Assembly (NCBI GenBank): GCA_947449575.1
Contig: CANFRV010000012.1
Span: forward strand, 1 to 64,000
DNA length: 64,000 bases
Direction: 5' to 3'
DNA from: Flavobacteriales bacterium
GTDB lineage: Bacteria > Bacteroidota > Bacteroidia > Flavobacteriales_D > Crocinitomicaceae
Positions 1-7,564 of the stretch are shown piece after piece. Position numbers and translations under genes: made by a program. Positions within the stretch are counted from its first letter, which is position 1. Each line of letters starts with the position of its first letter. The notes below the pieces were generated by a model. That model was given only the letters and a program-made list of their open reading frames with translations, did no database searches and was not told the origin of the DNA.

Positions 1-2
1 CA

Positions 3-44
3 GAATACGATCCGCAACTTCAACTGAAATTTAGTAGTTCATAA
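3..44 (+). CDS. Possible C-terminal tail of a gene cut by the window edge
   Basis: Frame 3 of the first bases stays open for 13 codons, reads EYDPQLQLKFSSS and then meets TAA at 42-44. The residue mix is protein-like, but the stretch is too short to assign. It could equally be chance, because the other two frames also close within about 35 bases. Confidence 0.2.
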   Translation, partial: EYDPQLQLKFSSS

Positions 45-165
45 AATGTAGGGGGCTTACTTTTCAATTTCATCAATAAGTTCCAATAAAATAAAGTATT
101 TCTGTGAGTAAAAGGATTAATTCATATTTTTATCGGACACTAGTGATTTACAATCTAAAAAAAAT

Positions 166-933
166 ATGAGATATATTCTGACAGGAGTTCTAATACAATT
201 TTGCTTAACAGCTTTTGGACAATTAGACATTAAAGAAGTGGAAAAAACAGTGGTAAAAATAAATGATAGTTTGTATGCTTCAAAGTTCGAGGTTTCGAAT
301 AGCCAATACATCAGCTTTATCAATGCATTAAAAAAAGCAAATCAAAAAGAAAAATTAGAAATTGCTCAGATTGACACTTCACTTTGGAACATGAAACCCT
401 ACGCAAAATATTACCATTCTCATCCTGCCTATAAAGATTATCCAGTTGTAAATATCAGTTACGACGGAGCAATTATGTTTTGCGACTATCTGACAAATGA
501 ATATAATTCAAGCCCTGCCAGAAAATATAAAAATGTAAAATTTCGCCTACCGACCGAACAAGAATGGATACTAGCTGCAAAGGGTGGGGAAAATTCTGCT
601 ATCTATCCCTGGCAAGGAAGTGATTTGAAAGATAAAAAGGGACATCAAATGTGCAATTTTGTAAGACCAATAAATGATTCTATGACTATTGCTGGAACAC
701 TCACAGATGATCCAGACATCACAGCTCCAGTAAAATCATATTCACCCAACAAATTTGGCTTATATAATATGAGTGGTAATGTTGCAGAAATGATTGCAGA
801 AAAAAGTTTAGTCAAAGGCGGTAGTTGGTTTGACGAATCAGAATTTATGACAATCATTAGCAAACAAGAGTATGACGGAAACGCAAAAAGAACTGTTGGC
901 TTTCGTTACTTTTTAGACATCATTGAAAAATAG
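166..933 (+). CDS. Secreted SUMF1/FGE-fold domain protein, probably non-catalytic
   Basis: A 255-residue protein. A short signal peptide (residues 1-19, ending in TAFGQ) leads into a formylglycine-generating-enzyme-like (SUMF1) domain. Visible hallmarks are EVSNSQYISFI near residue 42, FRLPTEQEWILAAKGG near 125, YPWQG near 147, FGLYNMSGNVAEM near 197, VKGGSW near 216 and the terminal GFRYF. The C-terminal segment lacks the cysteines that true sulfatase-activating enzymes use, so I infer a structural or binding role, as for the GldJ/GldK relatives of Bacteroidota; it is much shorter than those. No operon partner is evident. The ATG at 166 is chosen because it gives a clean signal peptide. Confidence 0.8.
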   Translation: MRYILTGVLIQFCLTAFGQLDIKEVEKTVVKINDSLYASKFEVSNSQYISFINALKKANQKEKLEIAQIDTSLWNMKPYAKYYHSHPAYKDYPVVNISYDGAIMFCDYLTNEYNSSPARKYKNVKFRLPTEQEWILAAKGGENSAIYPWQGSDLKDKKGHQMCNFVRPINDSMTIAGTLTDDPDITAPVKSYSPNKFGLYNMSGNVAEMIAEKSLVKGGSWFDESEFMTIISKQEYDGNAKRTVGFRYFLDIIEK

Positions 934-1228
934 AATACAAATAGTAAAAACTACCAAATATAGCAGTGACTGCGATGTCTATTTCGGATTCTAGACTAAC
1001 AGTTATCTTTTTTTTGTTGAGTTATAATTTCTCTTTTATACTTCAATAATGCAAACAATCAAACCTTCACTAGATTTCTTTTCTAGCTAGTTCGCGCAAA
1101 CCTGAATATATTTAGTAAATTTACGACTCAAGTAACTCAGATATATTACTAGCAGATGAGACCTAGATCGGCAATCTTAGGAATGCACCAGTAAAAACGA
1201 AACCAAAAATTTGTAAATTTTGAATAAT
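934..1228. other. Intergenic region, no gene seen
   Basis: About 295 AT-rich bases. All frames are broken by frequent stops and I see no stem-loop with a T-run. Weak TAAATTTA-like elements near 1110-1125 and 1210-1222 could belong to a promoter of the next gene, but no matching -33 element was found. Confidence 0.4.
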
Positions 1229-1951
1229 ATGTACAACGAAAAAATTGAGAGTTTAATAAACTTCGCTTTAGCAGATAATGAATTAACCGAGAAAGAACGA
1301 CAAATTCTCTTTAAAAAAGCTGAAGAAGCAGGTATTGACCTTGACGAATTTGAAATGGTACTTGATGCTAAATTACACCAGAAAAAACTTAGTACGAAAG
1401 AACCAGATGCACCGGTCGCTGCAACTCCAAAGTCAGACAAATTAGGTGATATTAAGAAATGTCCAGCTTGTGCTGCCATTGTAGGATCATTTCAAGGAAT
1501 ATGTTCTGATTGTGGACATGAATTTACAAACATTGAATCAGTTAGCTCCGTGCAAAAATTATATAGTGAGTTGATGAGAGTTGAAGAAGAAGAAAGAAAT
1601 AGAAAAATAGAAAAATCTGGTATTAAAAATCTTACGAGCAGGTTAACAGATACATCGGCTCTCGATGATATGCAATTAAAGCAGAATATATGGTCTAGAA
1701 AAAGTAGCGTCGTGTTCGCATTTCCTATCCCAAACACAAAAGAAGACATACTTGAATTTTTGTCATTAGCTGTCTCCGAAGGGAGTAAAAAAATATCATT
1801 CTTGGGTATGTACCCCGAAGAAAAATCGTATATAAGAACTTGGCGTACTAAAGCTGAACAAATTGTCATGAAAGCTCGATTTAGTCTCAGCGAGGATAAA
1901 AAGTTAATAGAGGAAATAAACCAATGTGCAAAAAAATTAGAAATAAAATAA
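1229..1951 (+). CDS. Hypothetical protein with TerB-like N-terminus and a zinc ribbon
   Basis: A 240-residue cytoplasmic protein with no signal peptide. The first 50 residues (SLINFALADNELTEKERQIL and following) are acidic, helical and look like a short TerB/EF-hand-like tellurite-resistance module, as found in shock and surface-stress proteins. Residues around 74-95 form a zinc ribbon with two CxxC pairs (CPACAA and CSDCGHEF). A long charged helix and a C-terminal alpha/beta part follow. The frame can be extended to a TTG at 1220, but the ATG at 1229 (MYNEKIESL) is the more likely start. No neighbour is close enough to suggest a function. Confidence 0.7.
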   Translation: MYNEKIESLINFALADNELTEKERQILFKKAEEAGIDLDEFEMVLDAKLHQKKLSTKEPDAPVAATPKSDKLGDIKKCPACAAIVGSFQGICSDCGHEFTNIESVSSVQKLYSELMRVEEEERNRKIEKSGIKNLTSRLTDTSALDDMQLKQNIWSRKSSVVFAFPIPNTKEDILEFLSLAVSEGSKKISFLGMYPEEKSYIRTWRTKAEQIVMKARFSLSEDKKLIEEINQCAKKLEIK

Positions 1952-2115
1952 TTTTACCCACCAATGATAATGCAAATAGATTTTAGGATTTTTATTTTTT
2001 AGTGATTGAGAAAGATATAATCATTTGTTAATAGTTGACGCATTCATCCATATTGACTTGAACCTACCTCCAATTTATATTTAAAAAAAAATATGATTAA
2101 TTTCATGATTTTACA

Positions 2116-2123
2116 TATTTTTG
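2116..2123 (+). promoter_or_regulatory. Bacteroidota -7 element upstream of the 2154 lipoprotein gene
   Basis: TATTTTTG matches TAnnTTTG exactly and lies 30 bases before the ATG. No clear TTTG -33 element sits at the expected distance, so this is a partial match. Confidence 0.35.
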
Positions 2124-2153
2124 TCCTACAATAAATTAAAAATTTGAAGTATT

Positions 2154-2699
2154 ATGAGAAAAAAAATGTTTTATCTTCCAATGTTATTATTAACAGTGGG
2201 AATACTATTTTCTTGCGGAGACAAAGATGCTGCTGGAGCTGATTCTGAAGCTAAAGCTAAAGTAATTGCAGAAAATTTTTGCAAATTTGCAAAAGAAATA
2301 GGGTTTGATGCAGACTTAAAACTTGACGAAGAGTATATGCGCAAGCATGGTGATAAATTTGAAGAAAAATTTTATGAGAATTCTGATAAATTTCTTACAG
2401 TACTAAAAGATTTGGATGCGCATTTAAAAACATTAAATGATGAGCAAAAACAAAACTTCACAAAAGAATTACTAAAAGCTATAATTGATACCGACTGTTC
2501 TAACATATTGTTCAAATCAATTCCTTACGGAAAGCTAAGTGATGGGATTAAGGAGATGGAAAAAGAAATTACTGCTGCTAAATATCGTAAAGATCACCCA
2601 GTTGAAGATGAATATGATTACGAGGAACCTAGCTTGGACGAATATGGTGTTGAACCAGCTGCGGCTGAAGAAGCGCCTGCTTACGACGAAGCTTACTAA
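2154..2699 (+). CDS. Small acidic lipoprotein, unknown function
   Basis: A 181-residue protein. Residues 1-21 are a lipoprotein signal ending in the lipobox-like ILFSC, giving a lipidated Cys followed by GDKDAAG. The mature part is helical and rich in Lys, Glu and Asp, with one internal Cys (TDCSN near 127). The C-terminal 35 residues are strongly acidic and low in complexity (YDYEEPSLDEYG, then an Ala/Glu/Tyr tail). I do not recognise the family. It is a monocistronic gene with a good terminator 25 bases after its stop. Confidence 0.75.
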   Translation: MRKKMFYLPMLLLTVGILFSCGDKDAAGADSEAKAKVIAENFCKFAKEIGFDADLKLDEEYMRKHGDKFEEKFYENSDKFLTVLKDLDAHLKTLNDEQKQNFTKELLKAIIDTDCSNILFKSIPYGKLSDGIKEMEKEITAAKYRKDHPVEDEYDYEEPSLDEYGVEPAAAEEAPAYDEAY

Positions 2700-2723
2700 A
2701 AAATAATAAAATAACAAATAATG

Positions 2724-2754
2724 AAAACCGTGGGACATTCTCACGGTTTTTTTT
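2724..2754 (+). terminator. Rho-independent terminator of the 2154 lipoprotein gene
   Basis: A 12-bp stem (AAAACCGTGGGA at 2724-2735 against 2739-2750, with one G-T pair) closes a 3-base CAT loop. An uninterrupted T-run continues to 2754. Confidence 0.85.
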
Positions 2755-2784
2755 ATAGCTAGCTTGCCTTTTTTTTAAAAAATA

Positions 2785-2967
2785 TGGAATCGTAAAACAC
2801 TTGAATTCTTCACATCAGAAGACAAAGAAAATATTGAGAAAATATTCAATTAAAACTGTCCCAAGTATTTTGACGAAAACTATATTACAGATTTACTTGA
2901 CTTTGTAGACAACTATGCAGATTCTAATTTTAAAGTTCTACTAGTAAAAGATCTAATAATTGATTAG
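2785..2967 (+). pseudogene. Decayed reading frame with one internal stop
   Basis: One frame reads as plausible protein for 60 codons: WNRKTLEFFTSEDKENIEKI at the start, then an in-frame TAA at 2851-2853, then NCPKYFDENYITDLLDFVDN and onward to TAG at 2965. Composition on both sides of the stop is protein-like, while the other frames are riddled with stops. There is no ATG start in frame. I take it as the remnant of a small gene. The family is not recognised, and chance openness cannot be excluded. Confidence 0.4.
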
Positions 2968-3117
2968 AGAAAACTAAAGACTGCTCAGTACAATTAGGTT
3001 AAAACTCATTTTAAATCACTAGCTTTATACTCTATTCATACATTGATCACTTACTTGCTATCTCTAGTCAATCACTATAAATAGTTGGTAATTCATCACG
3101 TAATACTTCACATTGTC

Positions 3118-3738
3118 ATGGAAATAGATAACATTGTAGAATTTAAATCATCCCCTGAAATTAAAGCAAAATTATCGTTGTACGGCATTGCTAAAACATT
3201 TGCAGAAGGAGACATCATTTTAAAAGAAAATGCCTACATCAATTCAATTCCAATTGTCATAAGTGGCAGTATTCGTGTGATGAGAACAGATGAAGATGGG
3301 CGCGAACTGCTCTTGTATTATATAGAATCTGGGGAAAGCTGTATTATGTCATTTTTAGGAGGTCTGCACCAAGACACCAGTAAAATAAAAGCAATCGCCG
3401 AAGAAAAAACGGAAATTCTATTTATACCGATTGAAAGAGTAACTGAACTAATCAAAGAATATCCAGAATGGTTGAAATATATATTTCGGCTGTATCACAA
3501 ACGTTTTGAAGAATTGTTAGAAGTTGTAAATGAAGTTGCTTTTAAAAAGATGGATGAACGAATTTTAAATTTCATCAAAAAGAAAGTTGAATTAACCAAA
3601 AATAATGAGCTTCATTTGACGCATGAACAAATCGCTCAAGAGCTTGGTACTGCTAGAGTTGTTGTTTCAAGATTACTAAAACAAATGGAAGATGAAGGTT
3701 TAATTGTTTTAGGTCGAAATAAAATTGAGCTTATGTAA
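3118..3738 (+). CDS. Crp/Fnr-family transcriptional regulator
   Basis: A 206-residue protein: a cyclic-nucleotide-binding-type beta-roll (residues about 15-125) and a Crp-type winged helix-turn-helix at the C-terminus (LTHEQIAQELGTARVVVSRL, then EDEGLIVLGRNKIEL). The N-terminus has no Fnr-type cysteine cluster and the only Cys visible is in GESCIMSFLGG, so an Fe-S oxygen sensor is unlikely. An upstream TTG at 3085 keeps the frame open, but ATG 3118 (MEIDNIVEF) fits the family start. It sits directly before the rhodanese/membrane gene run and 9 kb from the cbb3 genes. I infer that it regulates one or both, since Crp/Fnr proteins often sit beside such genes in Bacteroidota. Confidence 0.9.
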   Translation: MEIDNIVEFKSSPEIKAKLSLYGIAKTFAEGDIILKENAYINSIPIVISGSIRVMRTDEDGRELLLYYIESGESCIMSFLGGLHQDTSKIKAIAEEKTEILFIPIERVTELIKEYPEWLKYIFRLYHKRFEELLEVVNEVAFKKMDERILNFIKKKVELTKNNELHLTHEQIAQELGTARVVVSRLLKQMEDEGLIVLGRNKIELM

Positions 3739-3779
3739 CAAAAGTAGCTGTATAGACGATCATAATTGATGACTTTTGT
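3738..3779. repeat. Inverted repeat between the regulator and its presumed target genes
   Basis: ACAAAAGT (3738-3745) and its perfect complement ACTTTTGT (3772-3779) are separated by 26 bases. There is no T-run, so it is not a normal terminator. It could be an operator or part of the promoter of the 3815 gene. Chance is possible. Confidence 0.3.
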
Positions 3780-3814
3780 AGTGTAAGATAAGTATACACG
3801 TAATACGAAAAATT

Positions 3815-4018
3815 ATGAAAAAAAATGTCGGAACATTCGATAAAGTAGTGCGGATCATCATGGCGCTTTCGATAGTGACACTATACCTAACTGATTTTAT
3901 TGAAGGAATTACTGCAATAATTTTGTTAGCATTGGCCGGAATCTTTCTCCTCACAAGCGCCATAAGTTTTTGCCCTTTATACTTTCCATTTAAAATTTCA
4001 TCCAGAAAAAAACAATAA
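3815..4018 (+). CDS. YgaP-like inner-membrane protein (DUF2892)
   Basis: A 67-residue protein with the DUF2892 signature: an N-terminal MKKNVGTFDKVVRIIMALSI, then two hydrophobic helices (about residues 14-30 and 33-50), ending in AISFCPLYFPF with a conserved Cys. This fold is the membrane part of E. coli YgaP, where it is fused to a rhodanese. Here the rhodaneses are separate genes downstream, which supports a shared sulfur-transfer or sulfide-related role. First gene of the run 3815-5766. Confidence 0.85.
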   Translation: MKKNVGTFDKVVRIIMALSIVTLYLTDFIEGITAIILLALAGIFLLTSAISFCPLYFPFKISSRKKQ

Positions 4019-4020
4019 GC

Positions 4021-4215
4021 ATGAATTTTATCCTAAAACATAAAATAATTATAATTGGAATGTTCATTGGCTCACTAAGTGGATATCTCTATTATTATTT
4101 TGTTGGATGCGCAAATGGAACTTGCCGTATTACGTCAAATCCACTTAACAGCACTTTATATGGCGCACTTATGGGTTCATTAGTATTTAGCATGTTTAAA
4201 TCGAAAATAAAATGA
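4021..4215 (+). CDS. DUF6132 family small membrane protein
   Basis: A 64-residue protein with two transmembrane helices flanking a loop with VGCANGTCRITSNPLNS. The spaced cysteines, followed by T-SNP and YGALMG, are typical of the DUF6132 group found beside rhodanese and thioredoxin genes in Bacteroidota. The two Cys (in GCANGTC) could bind metal or take part in thiol chemistry, but no function is established to my knowledge. It starts 2 bases after the previous stop, and its TGA overlaps the next ATG (ATGA), indicating translational coupling. Confidence 0.75.
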   Translation: MNFILKHKIIIIGMFIGSLSGYLYYYFVGCANGTCRITSNPLNSTLYGALMGSLVFSMFKSKIK

Positions 4216-4487
4216 CAAACGAACGAATTTTTATCGCCAATTTGAAATGCAGCGGCTGTGCTACTACTATCAAAAAAGAAGTTGAAAAAATTGAAGGAGT
4301 ACAAAATGTCCTTGTCGACAAAGATAATGATGCGCTGGATGTCTCTTACGAAAATGTTGAGAGAGAAGTTATCATTAAAAAACTTCATTCCCTTGGATAT
4401 CCTGAAGCGACGGAAGAAAATGGTTTATTATTACAATTAAAAAGTTATGCAAGTTGCATGATAGGTAGAATCAATAATCTCAAATAA
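4212..4487 (+). CDS. Heavy-metal-associated (HMA) domain protein
   Basis: A 91-residue cytoplasmic protein. The ferredoxin-like HMA fold occupies residues 1-70 with a CSGC motif (Cys13, Cys16) and the usual KIEGVQNVLVD and LHSLGYPE segments. It is close to copper chaperones and mercury/copper ATPase N-domains, but the Met before the motif is replaced by Leu-Lys, so the metal or persulfide ligand is uncertain. A C-terminal tail adds a further Cys (ASCMIG). It overlaps the previous gene by 4 bases and lies next to two rhodaneses, so sulfane-sulfur or copper transfer is possible. Confidence 0.85.
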   Translation: MTNERIFIANLKCSGCATTIKKEVEKIEGVQNVLVDKDNDALDVSYENVEREVIIKKLHSLGYPEATEENGLLLQLKSYASCMIGRINNLK

Positions 4488-4488
4488 A

Positions 4489-4773
4489 ATGAATATAGAA
4501 CAAATAATTAAAGAAAATCAAGGCACAGTTATAGATGTTCGCACTTTTGACGAATATTGTGGAGGAAATGTAGTCGGTTCAATCAATATTCCGCTACAAG
4601 AAATTGGGCAGAGACTTGCAGAAATCAAAAATTTAAAAGCGCCATTAGTTTTATGCTGTGCTTCCGGCGGGCGAAGTGGTCAAGCGCACCAATATCTTAG
4701 CGCTCAAGGTATAGAATGCTGCAATGGAGGCTCTTGGCTGAATGTAAATTATATTATTTCTCAAAACGTATAA
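4489..4773 (+). CDS. Single-domain rhodanese (sulfurtransferase) 1
   Basis: A 94-residue rhodanese of minimal length. The N-terminal TVIDVRTFDEYCGG and INIPL are the standard CH2A elements. The active-site loop is CASGGRS with catalytic Cys57, preceded by a second Cys56. A C-terminal ECCNGGSW adds two more cysteines, which is unusual. It would move sulfane sulfur from a persulfide donor to an acceptor thiol in the cytoplasm. Tandem with a second rhodanese 3 bases downstream. Confidence 0.9.
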   Translation: MNIEQIIKENQGTVIDVRTFDEYCGGNVVGSINIPLQEIGQRLAEIKNLKAPLVLCCASGGRSGQAHQYLSAQGIECCNGGSWLNVNYIISQNV

Positions 4774-4776
4774 ATC

Positions 4777-5091
4777 ATGTTAAACGCAATTAAACAATTA
4801 TTTGGATTAGGTCCAAAAATAGATTACGCAGAATTAGTAAAACAAGGAGCTATTATCTTAGATGTGAGAACGAAAGGCGAATATGGAAGTGGAGCAATCA
4901 AAGGTTCAATGAACATTTCTTTGGATCAATTAAATAAAAATCTTTCCCAATTGAAAAATAAGAACCAGACAATTATCACCTGTTGTGCATCCGGCATGCG
5001 AAGTGCATCAGCAAAAAATATTTTAAAATCAAACGGTTTTACCAATGTGCACAACGGTGGCGGATGGTCGAGTTTAAAAAGTAAAATATAA
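4777..5091 (+). CDS. Single-domain rhodanese (sulfurtransferase) 2
   Basis: A 104-residue protein. It has ILDVRTKGEYGSGAIKGSMN, the active loop CASGMRS with Cys70, and again a preceding Cys69. The end reads NVHNGGGWSSL, the typical rhodanese C-terminal glycine-rich turn. It diverges from rhodanese 1 in the loop (GMR against GGR) and lacks the extra C-terminal cysteines, so the pair may have different donors or acceptors. Its stop overlaps the next start by one base (TAATG). Confidence 0.92.
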   Translation: MLNAIKQLFGLGPKIDYAELVKQGAIILDVRTKGEYGSGAIKGSMNISLDQLNKNLSQLKNKNQTIITCCASGMRSASAKNILKSNGFTNVHNGGGWSSLKSKI

Positions 5092-5309
5092 TGATAAAAA
5101 CAGCATTATTACAAGGCTGGACGTTTATGAGATGGCTGAGGGTAGCAATTGTTATTGTTATGCTTATTCAAACATACATTTCACATGATGGATTTTATGC
5201 GGTAATCGCAATTTTCTTCTTATTTCAAGTCTTTTCAAATCAAGGATTTTGCGGAAATAGCAGTTGTTCGATCCCCGTAAATAAAACAAAATCAGATTCT
5301 CAAAATTAA
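5091..5309 (+). CDS. Small Cys-containing membrane protein of the rhodanese cluster
   Basis: A 72-residue protein. An N-terminal amphipathic stretch (LLQGWTFMRWLRVAIVIV) leads into two hydrophobic helices (about residues 14-30 and 36-50). A short C-terminal tail carries CGNSSC. I recognise the type from rhodanese neighbourhoods in Bacteroidota but know no assigned function. The paired cysteines after the last helix could accept persulfide sulfur or a metal. It is translationally coupled to rhodanese 2. Confidence 0.65.
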   Translation: MIKTALLQGWTFMRWLRVAIVIVMLIQTYISHDGFYAVIAIFFLFQVFSNQGFCGNSSCSIPVNKTKSDSQN

Positions 5310-5319
5310 TACGATAAAA

Positions 5320-5766
5320 ATGGAACCACATGCATATAACGTAAACTTGAAATGGATTTCGGACCGAAAAGGTGAAATTTCTTCTCCTGAGTTAGATACA
5401 AAAATAGAAGTTGCTACACCTCCACAATTCCCAAAAGGCATGGAAGGGATTTGGAGTCCTGAACATTTGTTTACAGCCGCAGTGAATAGCTGTTTTATGA
5501 CGACTTTTCTATCCATCGCCGAAAACTCAAGATTAGAATTCTCCTCTTTTACCTGCGAAGGAAGTGGTATTTTAGATCAAGTAGAAGGGAAATTTTTAAT
5601 GACTGAAATTACTTTGAAACCTTTTCTCACTCTATCAAACGAAAAAGATAAAGAAAAAGCAGAGCGGATTTTACAAAAATCAGAAGCAGTTTGTTTAATT
5701 TCGAATTCAATTACTTCAAAAGTGATTTTACAAACAACGTTACTTTTTGAATTAACAAAATTATAA
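5320..5766 (+). CDS. OsmC-family protein
   Basis: A 148-residue protein of the OsmC/Ohr fold. The two conserved redox cysteines are visible: Cys58 in AAVNSCFMTTF and Cys125 in SEAVCLISNSI. Family members reduce organic hydroperoxides, and some react with persulfides. The N-terminus (NVNLKWISDRKG) and PPQFPKGMEGIWSPEHLF fit a standalone OsmC-like enzyme. Its place among rhodaneses and thioredoxin points to thiol or persulfide stress. Either substrate is possible; the family call is secure. Confidence 0.9.
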   Translation: MEPHAYNVNLKWISDRKGEISSPELDTKIEVATPPQFPKGMEGIWSPEHLFTAAVNSCFMTTFLSIAENSRLEFSSFTCEGSGILDQVEGKFLMTEITLKPFLTLSNEKDKEKAERILQKSEAVCLISNSITSKVILQTTLLFELTKL

Positions 5767-5771
5767 GAATC

Positions 5772-6137
5772 ATGTTTAAAAATATATTATTCACTAGTAC
5801 AAAGAATAAATGTCCAAGATGTCACCAAGGAAATGTGTTTATTTCGAATAAAGTATTTGATTTAAAAAATTTCGATAAAATGAATGAAAAATGCAGTCAT
5901 TGTGATCTCAAATTCGAAAAAGAATCAGGTTTTTTCTATGGGGCAATGTTTGTAAGTTACGCCTTAATGGTAGCATGGTTCATCACGACATGGGTGCTCA
6001 ACATAATTCTTTTTAAATTAAGCACCTACTCTTATTTAGGATTTGTATTTTTGACCATCATTCTTCTAAGTACTATTACTTTTAGAACATCGAGGTTGAT
6101 CTGGATTAGTTTCTTCACTAAGTATAGTAGAAAATAA
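5772..6137 (+). CDS. DUF983 family membrane protein with N-terminal zinc ribbon
   Basis: A 121-residue protein. Two CxxC pairs (Cys14/Cys17 in CPRCHQG, Cys41/Cys44 in CSHCDL) make a small zinc ribbon. FEKESGFFYGAMFVSY, the DUF983 signature, follows, and then two transmembrane helices. DUF983 proteins lie next to cytochrome oxidase genes in many bacteria, which matches the cbb3 locus further downstream, but their role is unknown. It starts 5 bases after the OsmC gene and so is probably in the same transcript. Confidence 0.88.
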   Translation: MFKNILFTSTKNKCPRCHQGNVFISNKVFDLKNFDKMNEKCSHCDLKFEKESGFFYGAMFVSYALMVAWFITTWVLNIILFKLSTYSYLGFVFLTIILLSTITFRTSRLIWISFFTKYSRK

Positions 6138-6160
6138 AAAACATTAATAATTATCAAAAA

Positions 6161-6874
6161 ATGAAAAAATATCTTTTATTACCTATTATTGGATTTGCAA
6201 TAATATTCACAAGTTGCACAAATGGACAATTATCTAAAACCAATCTTACGCCTGAAGATTTCCTGAAAAAAATAACAGAATTACCAAATGCTCCCATCAT
6301 CGATGTAAGAACTCCAGGTGAATTCCAAGGTGGACATATTGCGAATGCAAAAAACATTGATTGGAATGGAACCACTTTTGATACACAAATAGCGGATTTT
6401 GACAAAACTCAACCCATCTTTGTATACTGCTTAAGTGGAGGTAGAAGTGGTTCTGCTGCATCTCAAATGCGTTCAGCTGGTTTTAAAGAAGTCTATGAAT
6501 TGAACGGAGGATTGATGAATTGGAAAAGCGCTAATCTTCCAGAAACAACTGAAGCTGGCAGTGCACCAAAAAGCGATGGCATGACGAAAGCTGAATTTGA
6601 TAAACTCGCGAATTCTGAAAAATTAGTTTTATTTGATTTTTATGCTGAATGGTGCGGCCCTTGTAAAAAAATGGCCCCTTTTTTGGAAGAAATATCAAAA
6701 GAAATGCCTGACAAAGTTACTATTATTCGAATAGACGTGGACAAGAACCCATTAATTGCTGACGAATTAGCAATAGAAGGTTTACCCACCTTATTATTGT
6801 ACAAAGGAAATAAAAACACCTGGAAAAATCTTGGTTTTCTGAATAAAGAAGAAATTGAGGAACATTTAAAATAA
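6161..6874 (+). CDS. Rhodanese-thioredoxin fusion lipoprotein
   Basis: A 237-residue envelope protein. A lipoprotein signal ends in FTSC (Cys about 19). A rhodanese domain follows (PIIDVRTPGEFQGGHI, active loop CLSGGRS with Cys90), then a linker, then a thioredoxin domain with WCGPC (Cys165, Cys168) and the cis-Pro segment EGLPTLLLY. Fusing the two active sites in one periplasm-facing lipoprotein suggests that the thioredoxin reduces the rhodanese persulfide or passes sulfur on. It continues the cluster after a 23-base gap. Domain calls are certain; the physiological substrate is inferred. Confidence 0.93.
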   Translation: MKKYLLLPIIGFAIIFTSCTNGQLSKTNLTPEDFLKKITELPNAPIIDVRTPGEFQGGHIANAKNIDWNGTTFDTQIADFDKTQPIFVYCLSGGRSGSAASQMRSAGFKEVYELNGGLMNWKSANLPETTEAGSAPKSDGMTKAEFDKLANSEKLVLFDFYAEWCGPCKKMAPFLEEISKEMPDKVTIIRIDVDKNPLIADELAIEGLPTLLLYKGNKNTWKNLGFLNKEEIEEHLK

Positions 6875-6924
6875 AATCAGAAAATCACTCGTGGGTACTT
6901 ACCCCTTTTTTAAATTCTTTGTTG

Positions 6925-6932
6925 TATATTTG
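6925..6932 (+). promoter_or_regulatory. Bacteroidota -7 element upstream of the 6992 gene
   Basis: TATATTTG matches TAnnTTTG exactly, 59 bases before the ATG. No good TTTG lies 17-23 bases upstream, so it is a half-supported promoter. It suggests that 6992 begins a new transcript. Confidence 0.4.
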
Positions 6933-6991
6933 AATTGTAAAGTGCGATTGCTTTTTATGTCAGCTAGTGCCTTATCTTTTAAACGATACGA

Positions 6992-7543
6992 ATGAAAATT
7001 TTAAAATTTATAGTAATTATCCCTATTTTACTTATGCACTTTGCGTGCGTTGATAGTTCAACTTCCAAATCAGTATCCAAGATTCCGCAAGATTGGAATA
7101 TTTTTGATCAAAAGGAATATTCTATACAATATCCTAATACCTGGACACTTGATAAATCCGGTGCAATGGGAACTTCATTTGTTTTGTTCTCACCAATCAC
7201 TTCAAAAAACGATGCATTTAAAGAAAATGTAAATCTTGCGATACAAAGATTCCCTGGTCAAGAAATTAGTTTACAAGACTACACAAATTTATCTGTCGAG
7301 CAGATAAAAAAAATGCTAACGAATTCTAAAATTCTAGAAAATAAGCGACTAGTATCAAATGATCAAGAATTTTCAAAAATAGTTTACACAGGGAAACAAG
7401 GGGAATTTGATTTGAAATTTGAACAATATTATTGGGTAGAAAAGGAAAAAGCATATGTTCTTACTTTGACAACGCAAGAGAATGAATATACCAATTACAA
7501 AACCATTGGAGAGAAAATTCTTAACAGTTTTCACATTAAATAA
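6992..7543 (+). CDS. PsbP/DcrB-like lipoprotein
   Basis: A 183-residue lipoprotein (signal ending LLMHFAC). The mature part resembles the PsbP-related/DcrB fold: EYSIQYPNTWTLD near the start, FVLFSP in the middle, KIVYTGKQGEFDLKFEQYYW, and a closing YKTIGEKILNSFHI. Members are small envelope proteins with no general enzymatic activity. A separate -7 element precedes it, so it may not be cotranscribed with the sulfur genes. Confidence 0.65.
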   Translation: MKILKFIVIIPILLMHFACVDSSTSKSVSKIPQDWNIFDQKEYSIQYPNTWTLDKSGAMGTSFVLFSPITSKNDAFKENVNLAIQRFPGQEISLQDYTNLSVEQIKKMLTNSKILENKRLVSNDQEFSKIVYTGKQGEFDLKFEQYYWVEKEKAYVLTLTTQENEYTNYKTIGEKILNSFHIK

Positions 7544-7564
7544 GCCCAGCTAAAATAAAAAAAA

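Noticed and set aside
3085-3117. TTG start for the Crp/Fnr regulator
   Set aside because: The extra residues (MVIHHVILHIV) do not fit the family; the ATG at 3118 gives the normal N-terminus.
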